Source: Bromus sterilis (Eukaryota > Streptophyta > Magnoliopsida > Poales > Poaceae). From it: a stretch of DNA of 64,000 bases. The translations under genes and the position numbers were made by a program. The notes under the pieces were generated by a model. That model searched no databases. It saw nothing but the letters and a program-made list of their open reading frames with translations, and was not told the DNA's origin. This document shows, in pieces, positions 47,451-58,370 of the stretch. The stretch lies in contig OX465598.1 in NCBI GenBank assembly GCA_950022295.1, forward strand, positions 116,977,001 to 117,041,000, in the 5' to 3' direction. Every line of letters starts with the position of its first letter. The stretch's first letter is position 1.

Positions 47451-47836
47451 TCAAGACTCTCGGATTTATAAGGGGCATCTTCAATATTTTTAACAAAGGA
47501 AGCAATTTCATAGGCACCCTTAAAGATAACAAATTCTTCTATTTGTGCTACATCAAAGAAATCATGATGTCCCCTAGTATAAGATACCAAGGTTTCATTA
47601 TCATTACTCCAACATCGGAAGGGAAGGTGTTTAAACAGCAAGCAGTAACAAGATTCATCACAACAATAAGATATATCATAATCAGAGCATAAGTTTGTAG
47701 CATGTCTATCAACTTGAGACATAAGTTTCCATATAAATTTCCCTTTTTCAGACAAGCGGTATTCCTTATAATATTTTTGTTGATCCTCAGTGAATCCACC
47801 TTGCCAATAAGATCTAGTTTCAAATAATTTAACCAT
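47451..47836 (-). pseudogene. Open frame of unknown function in element K (interrupted)
   Basis: From ATG 47836 (MVKLFETRSYW) the frame runs leftwards and is cut by LTR F at 47450; the apparent continuation to 47393 reads LTR sequence. About 128 residues remain. It shares with element I the Cys-rich segment (DYDISYCCDESCYC, KHLPFRC) and FDVAQIEEFVIFKGAYEIAS. The K frame is open over its whole remnant. Function unknown. Confidence 0.7.
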
Positions 47837-47900
47837 TGTAAGCAAACAGAGTAATAAGATAAAGTGCACTTATCAAGTGAACTTATAACTAGAGCTATGG

Positions 47901-47918
47901 TCCCCGGCAACGGCGCCA
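47901..47918 (-). other. Primer binding site (tRNA-Asp type), element K
   Basis: On the minus strand TGGCGCCGTTGCCGGGGA, 11 bases after the LTR, is the same site as in G and I. Confidence 0.88.
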
Positions 47919-47929
47919 GAAAATAGTCT

Positions 47930-49446
47930 TAATAACCCACAACTGTAGGGGATCGCAACAGTCTTCGCGTGTAGGTATAACTCTAATTTATTGATTCGAC
48001 ACAAGGGGAGCCAAAGAATACTTATAAGCCTTAGCAGTTGAGTTGTCAATTCAACCACACTTGAAAAATCACTAGACAAGATTTTTAGTAGCAATGGTGT
48101 GTTGACGGGTGTAGCCTTATAGACTTCCCCAATCACCAACACCACAAAGTAGTAACAAAGTAGTAGCAGTGATGAGAGCAATAGTAACAACTAAGGCAAT
48201 GAAGATTAAATATGGACCGGGGTTCAAGGTTTCACTAGTGGTAACTCTACAAGCAAAAAGAACAAGTGTTAGGTGAACAAATTACAGTTGGGAAATTGAC
48301 AAAATTGCACAAACTCTAGCCAAAGAACAAACTAGAGCAATCCTAGTCTAAGAACCAAACGTAGGCATGTGTTCCGTATGTAGTTGTACGTGCCTGCAAT
48401 AAGAACTTGCACAACATCTATTGTCCTACCATCCCGCTACGAACGGGGCCAAAGGGAACTTACGGAGATTAAGGTGCTCCTATCAAAGAGCACCGGAACA
48501 AAGCATTAACACTCTATGAACACATGCAATCCTCAAATTATAGCCCATCCCCTTTAGTGTCCCAAGCTGTCACCATTGGGATCGCCGGTTCCGGACTATA
48601 ATAGGTGCATACAACTGTAGATAAGATCTAGAACAACAATTATAATCATGCAACCATAACGTGATCAGATCTGAAATCATGCAATTATAATTAAGAACAA
48701 CAAAATTGCAGCAACAATAATTCATAAACCTCTTAGGACTGAACAAGGTAACAATTCATCAGATCCCAACAAACACAACACCAATTACATCATATGGATC
48801 TCAATCATGTAGGCCAGCTCATGAGAACTTTGTATTGAAGAACTAGGGGAGAAGATACCAACAAGCTACTGCCAAGAACCCGTAGTCCAAGGAGGAACTA
48901 CTCACGATCCATCATGGGGTGAAGAAGAGTTGATGAAGATGGCATCGGGGGCCTAGGCCCTCTCCGGCAGGGTGCCGGAGCTGGATCCTGGTGACCCCCG
49001 AAGCTAGGTTTCCATGGCGGCGGAGATCGGGATCGCTTCTGGAAAAGGCGTCTGGATATCTCGGGTTTTTGCGTCACGGGAAAATTTATAGGCCAAGGGG
49101 GAGTCCGAGGCGGTGCCCAGGTCACCCAGGCGGCCACCCCGCGCGGGTGGGCCCTGGCCGCGCCGGGAGGGCGCCTGGGGTCCTGGGGCCACCTCTTGAC
49201 TCCGTCCTCCGGCTGGAGGACTCTTCCGATGTAAATATGTTTTGGTAATTTTTTGGGAATTTTCTGAGCAACTTCATTTTTGGACTTTTTTTGCATTGCA
49301 AAGACAAAACAGACAGGAACTGGCACTGGGCTCTAAATTAGTAGGTTAGTCCAATAAATGATTCAAAAGCATGGAAAAAATATGTAGCAATGACACAAAA
49401 AGGGCATGGAACGAACAAAAATTATAGATACGTTTGAGACGTATCA
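47930..49446 (-). repeat. LTR of element K (1517 bp)
   Basis: On the minus strand from TGATACGTCTCAAACG (49446) to GTGGGTTATTA (47930), where the usual final CA has mutated. It is the same family as solo LTR E. It holds a GC-rich inverted repeat (about 49105-49200) upstream of the TATA box CCTATAAATTT. Its upstream side has a polypurine tract and its downstream side a primer site, so it joins two internal domains. Confidence 0.85.
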
Positions 49447-49595
49447 GCATCCCCAAGCTTAATTCCTGCATGTCCCCGAGTAGGTAAATGATAAGAAGAT
49501 AATTTTTGATGTGACATGCTACTTAGGAGTAAAGGAAATCAATCTAATGTAATGAAGATACATAATCTCAAGACAAAGTGATATAAAGCAATAGT
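49447..49595 (-). other. 3' end of internal domain with polypurine tract, element K
   Basis: On the minus strand GAATTAAGCTTGGGGATG precedes the LTR by one base, as in element G at 45481-45498, and the further upstream sequence (CTCGGGGACATGCAGG) resembles G as well. The right boundary near 49595 is set by the start of LINE sequence and is approximate. Confidence 0.7.
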
Positions 49596-51844
49596 CTTAA
49601 TTTTTGTGCAGGTTCGGGTCAGATTCGCAATTGGACAAAATCTTCTATTATTTTCAGCAAGAAATTTCCACCAACGGCGAAAATGCAAATCAAAGGTTTT
49701 TTTCAGGTCTCTTACATGGATCCCACTTTCTCACATTTGGGACACCCCCTGATTCTCCCTACAAAAAATAGATCAGAGGCCTACAATTTTGTTATTGATA
49801 AATTCAAGAATAAACTCCCTACTTTTAAAGCTAATATGCTTTCTCATGCTTCTTGGATTGAAATTATTAGATCAGTTTTTTCTTCCATCTCTGTCTACTT
49901 CATGTCTAATATTTTATTTTCCAAAAAGCAAATCACTCAACTCACTGCCATAATCATAACTTTTTGGTGGTCTGGCATTAGAGACAATTTGATAGGGAAA
50001 AGCCTTTGCCTCAGAGCTTGGAAAGATATTTGCCTCCCGAAGGAAGATGGTGGTCTTGGCCTTAGGAATTTGCAAGCAATCAATGAAGGATTGATCCTAG
50101 CTTCAGCTTGGAGAATTGCAAGCAACCCAACCTCCCATCTCTACAAGGTATTGAAATCTAAATACTTCTATGATTCCTCCATCTGCAAAGCTGCTGCAAA
50201 TGTTCCTAAATATGGGTTTTGGTCTTCTATATTAAAGTTGATGACCAAACTTACTATGCATTCATCTATTCAAATAACTCAAGGAAATAGCTCCATCGCT
50301 CTCCCTGGTGCACAGGTTGGCAAAACGTCCATGACAACTTGATAATTCAGAACCCACCTTTCTCTTACCCGGCTACTATTTCTGATCTTTGGATCCCGGA
50401 CACTAATAACTGGAATGCTGACCTGATCACTAATATTTTTCAGTAACCTCTTGCTCACCAGATTATGAATAACCCCACCATTCATGATGACAGCTCTGAT
50501 ATTTTGTGTTGGGACCTTACACCATATGGTGTTTGTAGCTCCAAATCTACTTACAAGCTCTGTTTGCAGGACATTAACTCTCACCCTAGGAGTTCACCTA
50601 TGGTTCTTCCAGCCAACACAAAACTGCTACTCCCTCCGATCCTAAAAAAGTGTCGCGAGTTACACTATAAGTTATAACTATCCTAATTGTTTTTCCAAGA
50701 CACTTTTTTAGGATCGGAGGGAGTACTTAAAACCATTTGGAAACATAAAAAGATCATCCCCAAAATAAGAGCTTTTGCCTGGAGACTCCTCAAGAGGGAT
50801 CTGCCCACTGGTCTTCGAGCTAGGCGCTTTTCCATTCACATCTCAAAATTATGTGTCAGGTGTGGACAGGAAGAGGATGAGTTTCACCTATTCTTCCTCT
50901 GTCCTTTCGCTCAGGCTGTTTTCTTTTCTGAACCTTGGAACATGATCATTGATCATTTTAGCACTCTGGATACTACTATCACTGCTTGGTTTTCGGCAAT
51001 GCTTTCCTCCAATCACCCTCAAGAAAACATTCCTAACATTCTTAAATTTCTCTGGTGTATTTGGAAGGACATGAATGATGCTATCTTCAAGAAAAATAAG
51101 TCCCAGGCGCATCAAATTAAGACGACTGTCAAGGCCATCACCGACTTTGCTAATCTTAGTTTGTCTCACGATTTGCAGGACAACAGGCCTCCTGAAATTC
51201 ACGATGTTACAACTCAATCATCTACTAACCTTCCCCCCTCTGGAAGCAATATTTTGTCTGATCTTCTCATTGCAGGGCCCCAGGTATACTCAGACGCTGC
51301 TCACTCCAAAGCCAACATTCAAGGCATTCCTCCTGATCAAAGAGCTACTGGGATTGGTGTTTACATCTCCATGATGCAGGATCAAAGGCAATGTTCTGTT
51401 TATGTGCAAGGTCATGCCCCTCTTGTCTCCACCCCTCTCGAGGCAGAAGCCCAAGCCCTATGCATGGCGGCAAAGAATTCTCAAAGTTTAAACATCCAAA
51501 ATCCTACCTTTCTCTCTGATTACCTCGCTTTGACCAAAGCTGCTGCTAGCAGAAATATTAGAGGCACCAATTCTTTCTAGAGGCTCAGAGCTGTCTTGGC
51601 TTCTTTCATTGCTGCTACTGTTGGTTCCCGAGTCTACCACATCAAAATGGACATCAATGGTGTGGCTCACAATCTGGCTCATCAAGGCCTCTCCTCTCAA
51701 TTTACTTGCTATGCCTCTAACCATATCCATGATAACTATCAACTAGTCTCTGTACTAACCTCTCTCACCTCCCCTGATTTTGTAATCTTTGTTGTACAAT
51801 GCTTTTAATTTCAATAAAGTCGCATTTACTTTAGAAAAAAAAAA
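49596..51844 (+). pseudogene. LINE (L1-type) 3' half: reverse transcriptase end, zinc domain and RNase H
   Basis: Three frame segments make up the C-terminal half of a plant L1 ORF2. 49683-50342 is the end of reverse transcriptase (DPTFSHLGHPLILPTKNR, FWWSGIRDNLIGKSLC, EDGGLGLRNLQAINE). After a frameshift near 50310-50330 and TAA 50442-50444 comes 50465-51580: the zf-RVT domain (FAWRLLKRDLPTGLRARR, CVRCGQEEDEFHLFFLC) and RNase H (YSDAAHSK, LEAEAQALCMAA, FLSDYLAL). Near 51580 TGG has become TAG; the frame then continues to 51808. An AATAAA (about 51812) and an A-run (51834-51843) mark the 3' end. The 5' half is missing at the border with K. A MITE also interrupts it. Not functional. Confidence 0.9.
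50630..50723. mobile_element. Stowaway-type MITE (94 bp)
   Basis: Terminal inverted repeats CTCCCTCCGATCC and GGATCGGAGGGAG are perfect over 13 bases and extend further with AAAAAAGTGTC. It is flanked by TA at 50628-50629 and 50724-50725, the Tc1/mariner duplication. It lies in the LINE coding frame. Element plus duplication is 96 bases, a multiple of three, yet a stop inside it (50675-50677) ends the frame. Such MITEs are mobilised by mariner transposases; it has no coding capacity. Confidence 0.93.
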
Positions 51845-52764
51845 CCTTTTCAAGAGGATGGTGATGTTTTTCTTTTGGTTACGAGAAGAGGATAAAGATG
51901 GCTGACCCTCAAAGATTCTGATGTAGGAGTATCTTTTTTATTTTCAGGTGTGTGTACTATCTGTAGATCTGAGTGCCTTTTATACACATAAATGATTTTA
52001 AGAATTTACTCAGTGGTACATTGTGCAAAATTATTAAATGAAAATAATATCCATAAAATAACGGCAAAGATAGCCACCACACGTTCGGGCGCCCTCACCC
52101 AGCCCGAACGTAGTTTCTACCGTCTAATCTGGCGCACTAATCGCTGCGCAGTGGTGGTGGCGACATCAGCAAATTACATTAGTTCGGTACGCCGGTGTCC
52201 GCCTGAACGGCTTGTCTGCCCACTAGTACGTATTAGTGCAACTTTTCGCCTTTTCAAACTTTAAAAAGTTTTATCTTTTCAATAAAAAAATCGACTAATA
52301 TTTCGTTCATACCATTAAATTCGTCGCGACAAGATCTTCGAAACTAGACCCCATATTGACATGTTTCGACAACATTTTTTTGATCAAATATTGCCATGCT
52401 ATTCACACTGAAATTTCCATGTTGTTTGTACTAAATTTGCCTTGATTTGTTTTATCTATTTTTTCGCTAGATTTAAAGCTACCATTGTTTTTCAAATACT
52501 TTTCACTCATCGGCGAGCACCCAGGAGAGCTGCCTAGAGTAGGTATCCGGCGGTCGGGAGGGTGTGTGTGTGTGACGGTGCGCGGTATGACGGGTTCTTG
52601 GGATACATATGCGTCGGGGAGATTCTCCGGCGCACCTCAACTGCGACGACGAGGGATGAGAATGTGGTTTGGAGTGGAGCAGTTGTCGATGTTGTGGTGT
52701 TGAGGTGACAACGAATCTACCATTCGACGACGACAGTTTGTAGTAATACATCGAGTGTCCTAGA
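51845..52764. other. Unclassified, possibly low-copy DNA
   Basis: Not recognisable as LTR, LINE or DNA transposon. It contains a perfect 10-bp inverted repeat (ACGTTCGGGC at 52081-52090 and its complement at 52102-52111), a TG run near 52562-52574 and a GC-richer end (52500-52760). Frames of up to 90 codons (51992-52264, 52503-52751 minus) have no known motif. Its right-hand continuation after element L is 61056-61112. Confidence 0.5.
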
Positions 52765-54479
52765 TGTTGGGATACGGGGCAGAAAACACAAATTTTTCAT
52801 ACCTACGGTACCCGAACCCAAGATCTATGCTATGGCGATGTAATGTAACGGAGGGAATCGGTGTTCATACCTTTGAAGACCGAAAGAGGGAAACGTTCTT
52901 GCGAACGTGGTTGGCGTAGACTCAGAACTACGACCTCCCTGTCGTGTAGAAGACCACCACCGGTGAGGATGACTCCCGGTAAACCTCCAGCGACGAAGTA
53001 GCACCACAGGTGTAGTGCCTCGAAGAGATTACACACGTACAGTGCTACCGATGTTCCCTCCGGGCTCCGAACCAGGCGAGCAGCGGAAAGAAGACGGATT
53101 CGGATCCCGACTCCGGCAGAGCGACGCCCTGCCTTATGGTGGAGAACTCCAATCCTGGTGCAGACTCCTAACAAGGGGAGTCCACTTCCAGAAATGGAGA
53201 AAGAGAGAGAGAGAACTCAAATGAGATGATGGAAAAAGGGGGGTCTACCCCTCCTTATATAGGCCAAGGGGGGGTGTGATCCCTCTTCCCTCCCCCATGT
53301 GGGACTAAACCCCCCAAGGGGGGGGAGGGCGCCGGCCATAGGGGGGGATGGGCCCCACCCTTGGCGCCAAGCCCAAGGGGGGGAAACCCCCTCCTCCCCT
53401 AATGGGCCCTAAGGGGCCCATCTGCCTTTTTCCATTTAATTAATTAATTTAAATACATTTTAATATTTAATTCAGATAATTAAATACTAAAACATTATTA
53501 AACATAATTAAACATTATTTTGAACCTTTCAAAATATCCGGAACAACTTCTGTTCTCTCCCGGAACTATTCCGGTGCTTTCTCCTATTTCACCGATGATC
53601 CCGAATCTGTCCCAGCATCAATTGCCCCTTAAGTGTGACACCCTAACGGTCCGGGAAACAGCAGACATGGTCGAGACTCTTCTCATTGACCAATGACTAG
53701 TCAGTTGGACCTGGTTACAATCCTTGACAGCCCCTGCGCTTCCATCGAATGAACTTCGATCGCTTTTGGAAACCGTTAACGATACGACGTAATCCCTTTG
53801 TGCTGCGGTACTTTGTTTGTCCGAGGTTTGATCGTCGGTATCCCACATACCGTGTTCACATCTCGTTCACAACAAACAAGTTTACTCGTCCATGATCATT
53901 GCATCTCTTGTGACCTAGTCACTTGCTTGCAAGCTATTGATGCAATATCACCGAGTGGGCCCAGAGTACATGTCCTGTCACAAGGACTGGCAAATCCCGC
54001 TCTGATCTATTAACATACTCATCAACCATCTATTTAGGAATACCTAAAGTGCACCGTTATAGCCAGCATATTTCAGTCAGGCGGTGGGATACAAATTAAA
54101 GTCTCCTCATAGATGGTGCTTACGTATGATCATTACGGTCTAAGGACTAAGCCATACGTTACAAAGTCATAGCAACGCTGAACTATGTGACTCGATCACA
54201 TTGCAATACTTTAGGTGGGTGTACGTCCATCACATCATTCCCCTAATGATATGACCTCATTGTTAATGGACTTAATTGTCGCCATGATCAGGAAAGCTTG
54301 ATCAATCAATTGCCCAATGAGATAGTTTACCCGAGTTAAACTACGGACCATGTTTTATACTACACCTGTATTAGTATTTCCAAGTAATACAGTTATAGCA
54401 CAGTATAAAACGTATTATGAACAAAACGGATATGTGACAAATATCTTTATTAATTTGTCTCTAGGGCACATATCCAACA
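52765..54479 (-). repeat. 3' LTR of copia element L (1,715 bp)
   Basis: Plus-strand ends TGTTGGGATACGG and ATATCCAACA. It holds a TATA box (plus 53253-53263, CCTATATAAGG on minus) and, upstream of it in the direction of transcription, GC-rich inverted repeats such as ATGGGCCC-TAAG-GGGCCCAT (about 53402-53421). Confidence 0.95.
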
Positions 54480-54494
54480 GTCTCCCACTTGCAC
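54480..54494 (-). other. Polypurine tract of element L
   Basis: On the minus strand GTGCAAGTGGGAGAC directly precedes the 3' LTR, the usual tract of Angela/BARE-type elements. It primes plus-strand DNA synthesis. Confidence 0.85.
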
Positions 54495-54510
54495 TAGAGT
54501 ACAAATTACA

Positions 54511-56814
54511 CTAGTTTACATCAGGTATGTATCTAACACCAATGGTCTCTCGGTGTTCTTCAAACTTGCCCTGTGGAAGAGGTTTAGTCATCGGGTCTGC
54601 TGCGTTCAGATCCGTATGTATCTTGTGAATCCTAGTGTGTCCATCCCTGACGTAGTCTCGCGTCACATGGAACTTTCGGAGGATGTGCTTGGCTGTAGAG
54701 TGAGTTCTTGGCTCCTTCGCGTTAGCAATGGCACCCGTGTTATCGCAGAAGATTCCCACGGGGTCAGTGCAGCTGGGAAAGATGCCAAGCTCGATCACGA
54801 ACTTCTTCACCCACAGCGCCTCGTTTGATGCTTCGCAAGCGGCAATATACTCCGACTCCATTGTAGATTGAGCGACGACTGACTGTTTGCCGCTCCTCCA
54901 GCTAATTGCGCCACCGTTCAACATGAAAACATATCCCGTCTGGGATTTCGAGTCATCTAGATCTGAGCCGAGGCTTGCGTCAACGTAACCCTTTACGGTG
55001 AGCTCCTCATCAACTCCTCCATAAACGAGAAAGAGATCCTTTGTTCTTCTTAAGTACTTTAGGATATTCTTTACTGCTGTCCAGTGAGTCATTCCCGGAT
55101 TACTCTGGTAGCGATTAGTCATACTAATGGCCAGCGCTAAATCCGGTCTGGTACATAACATAGCATACATGAGAGAACCTATGGCTGAGGCATAGGGCTT
55201 TGAGGACATTTCCTCCTTCTTGTTTGCTGTGGTTGGGCATTGAGTCACGCTTAATTTGACACCTTTTATAACTGGCAAGAGACCTCTCCTGGAGTTATCC
55301 ATTTTGAACCTTTTCAAAATCTTGTCAATATAAGTGCTCTGACTCAAAGCCAACCGTCGATTAGGTCTATCTCTATAGATCTTAATCCCTAATATGTACG
55401 CAGCTTCACCAAGGTCCTTCATGGAAAATTGTCCATTCAGATATTCCTTTACTTCTTCTAAGAATTTCTTATCGTTCCCTATCAGTAATATGTCATCTAC
55501 ATATAACACAAGGAATGCTACAGAGCTCCCACTCAGTTTCTTATAGACGCAGAACTCTTCGACGTTTTGGACAAATCCAAAAGCTTTAATGACCTCATCA
55601 AATCGAAGATTCCAGCTCCGAGATGCTTGCTTCAACCCATAGATGGACCGTTGGAGCTTGCACACCTTACCAGCATTACTTGGATCGATAAACCCCTCTG
55701 GTTGCATCATATACAACTCTTCCTCAATGTTGCCATTAAGGAACGCAGTTTTCACATCCATCTGCCATACCTCGTAATCATGATAGGCAGCTATTGCTAG
55801 TAGGATCCGAATAGACTTGATCATCGCTACAGGAGAGAATGTCTCCTCGTAGTCAACTCCTTGAATTTGTCGGAACCCCTTCGCGACAAGTCGAGCTTTG
55901 TAGACAGATACGTTTCCGTCTGCGTCAGTCTTTTTCTTGAAAATCCATTTATTCTCGACGGCCTTGCGGTCCTCGGGAATATCCACCAAAGTCCAAACTT
56001 TGTTGGTGTACATGGAGTCTATTTCGGATTTCATGGCTTCTAGCCATTTCTCGGACTCGGGTCCCTCCATTGCTTCTTTGTAACTCGTAGGTTCATCCGA
56101 CTCATCAGCCGAGATTGCATTCACAAGCTGTCCGTAAAACTCGGTAGGTTGACGGACTCTTGATGACCTACGGGGCAAAATAGGTTCCTCTTCATTCTCA
56201 TCATGATCATCATGTATGTCATGATCGTTATGAATGTCTTCCTGGCCATTCTCTTCAGCTCCCACTGTGGAAGAAGGTTCCAGAACAATTTCTGTTGCCG
56301 GTTCTTCCATTTGGAGTGATTGGTCAGTCACTTCATCGAGGTCTATTTTCCTCCCACTCAATTCTTTCGAGAGAAACTCTTTCTCAATAAAGTGTCCAGT
56401 CTTAGCGACAAACGTTTTGCCCTCAGATTGGTTGTAGAAGGTGTATCCAATAGTTTCCTTTGGATATCCTACAAAGATGCATTTCTCCGCCTTAGATACG
56501 AGTTTGTCAGGCTGAAGTTTCCTAACATAAGCCTCACAACCCCAAATCTTTAGGTAAGACAACATTGGTTTCTTGCCAAACCATTCTTCAAACGGTGTTG
56601 TCTTCACGGATTTGGATGGTACCCTATTAAGAACGTAAGCGGCAGTTTCTAATGCATACCCCCAGAATGATGTAGGTAAGTCGGTATGAGACATCATTGA
56701 CCGTACACTATCCAATAGTGTTCGATTACGTCGCTCGGACACACCGTTTCGCTGAGGTGTTCCAGCTGGCGTAAGTTGTGGTACAATACCACAAGTCTTC
56801 AGATGAGTGCCCAA
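54511..56814 (-). pseudogene. pol: Copia integrase C-terminus, reverse transcriptase and RNase H, element L
   Basis: This frame continues the polyprotein after a one-base loss near 56815-56823. It starts inside integrase with the catalytic glutamate (GVSERRNRTLLDS, residue 27) and an IN C-terminal region. Reverse transcriptase (about 270-510) has VWQMDVKTAFLNG and the active site YVDD at residues 438-441. RNase H (about 625-700) has GYVDASLGSDLDDSKSQTG, STMESEYIAACEA and IFCDNTGAI. The frame of 767 codons is uninterrupted and ends at 54511, just before the polypurine tract. Reverse transcriptase and RNase H make the DNA copy. All catalytic motifs I can check are intact; only the shift prevents synthesis with Gag. 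Confidence 0.93.
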
Positions 56815-56822
56815 CTCGTGAC

Positions 56823-58370
56823 TTAATACTCGCCTCCTCGATCAGATCGAAGGTGCTTGATTTTCTTCCCGAGTTGATTCTCGACCTCACTCTGAAATTC
56901 CTTGAACTTTTCAAAGGTTTCAGACTTGTGTTTCATTAAATAGATATACCCGTATCTACTTAAGTCATCCGTGAAGGTCACGAAGTAACGGAAACCATTG
57001 CGTGCGGTGACATTCATTGGTCCACACACATCAGTATGTATGATCCCTAATAAGTCCACCGCACGCTCCATTGTCCCATTGAATGGAGTCCTTGTCATTT
57101 TGCCCATTAGGCATGGTTCACATGTGTCAAGGGATCCAAAATCCAATGACTCCAGAAGTCCATCTTTATGGAGTTCCTCCATGCGCTTTATACCAATATG
57201 ACCAAGTCGACAATGCCACATCGTCATGTGTTCTTCGTTACTAGGCTTTAATCTTTTTGCCTCTACGTTATTGATGTGGGAGTCATGATATTCGAGATCC
57301 ATTAAGAATAAACCATTACGCACCGGTGCATGAACATAGAAGACATTATTCTTATAAATCGAACAACCAGTTGTTTCGGATTTAAAAGAATACTGGTCTC
57401 GCATCAAGCAAGAGCCACTCACAATGTTCATACTCAAAGCGGGTACATAATAGCAATTATTCAAGACAAGAATCAATCCCGAAGGGAGACTAAGACGAAG
57501 CGTGCCAATTGACATTACTTCAACCTTGGCACTGTTCCCAACGCGCATCGTCACTTCATCCTTTCGCAAGAGTCGTTTATTCTGCATCCCCTCCTGGGAG
57601 TTGTAGATGTGAGCAACTGATCCGGTATCAAATATCCAGACGTTGCTCCGAGCACTTGTCAGGAAAACATCAATAACATGTATATCACATATATCCATGT
57701 CTCTTCCGGCAACCTTGCCGGCCTTCTTATCTTCTAGGTACTTGGTGCAGCTGTGCTCCTTCTTGATTTCCATCTCAGCAATTTTGAGTATTGTGAACAA
57801 TTCAGAAAGGGTCTCAACCATTCCTTGCATGTTGTACTTCAACACAAAACTCTCATAGCTAGGGGGTAGCGACCGCAACACCCTATCAATCGCCACTTCA
57901 TCTGGAATCTTAAATTCTAGATCATTTAGGCGTTGAACGTGGTCAGACATTTTGACTACGTGCTCAGTCATGCTGGTGTGCTCTTCCATCTTTGCAGAGA
58001 AGAAAGCTTCACAAACTTCATTTCTCTCAACCTTGGCTTGAGGTGCAAAGACGGTCTTGAGGTCAGTGATTATCTCATAAGCACTGAAGCTCTCGAACCG
58101 TTTCTGCAGTTCAGCCTCCATGGCATGGAGCATACCCTTCTTGACAAGGGAGGAATCATTCGACTTAATGAGATAGACTTTCTTCTCAGTCGGAGTAGCG
58201 GTAGTTGCTGGTGCATCTCCTAATGCAGTCTCAAGTACGTAGGACATTTTGAGGGGAACGAGGAGAATCCTCAGGGTGCGGAACCAGGAGGTGAAGTTTG
58301 ACCCATTAGTTTTCAGTTTATCTTTCTTTAGGAATGATCCTAAGTTGAACGAGGGGCGTGGTGCTGTCAT
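56823..58370 (-). pseudogene. gag: Copia gag, protease and integrase N-terminus, element L
   Basis: ATG 58370 begins MTAPRPSFNLGSFLKKDKLK. Residues 20-205 are the copia gag core (NFTSWFRTLRILL, NDLEFKIPDEVAIDRVLRSLP). The CCHC knuckle expected at about 205-210 is absent: the frame goes from EMEIKKEH straight to SCTKYLEDKKAGK, apparently an in-frame deletion. Protease has FDTGS (residues 247-251). Integrase has the HHCC zinc domain (HCRLGH at 386-391, CEPC at 417-420), DDE aspartates at 447 and 510 (HTDVCGP, RSDRGGEY). The frame stops right after RSDRGGEY owing to a one-base loss, so this 515-residue product lacks the polymerase. Confidence 0.93.

Larger units (their letters stand above)
47451..49595 (-). 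mobile_element. Non-autonomous LTR element K (tandem remnant)
   Basis: The minus-strand order is the 3' end of an internal domain with polypurine tract (49447-49595), LTR, primer site and the start of an internal domain. A simple insertion cannot give this; unequal recombination between LTRs of tandem or sister copies can. The left side is cut by F, the right side meets a LINE at about 49595. Confidence 0.75.

Noticed and set aside
49596..51844. Host gene with zinc and RNase H domains
   Set aside because: Order of reverse transcriptase end, zf-RVT, RNase H and A-tail is that of an L1 LINE; several stops and a MITE break it.
53015..53848. Small frames repeated at 59586-60419
   Set aside because: They lie in both LTRs of copia element L and recur only because the LTRs are copies.
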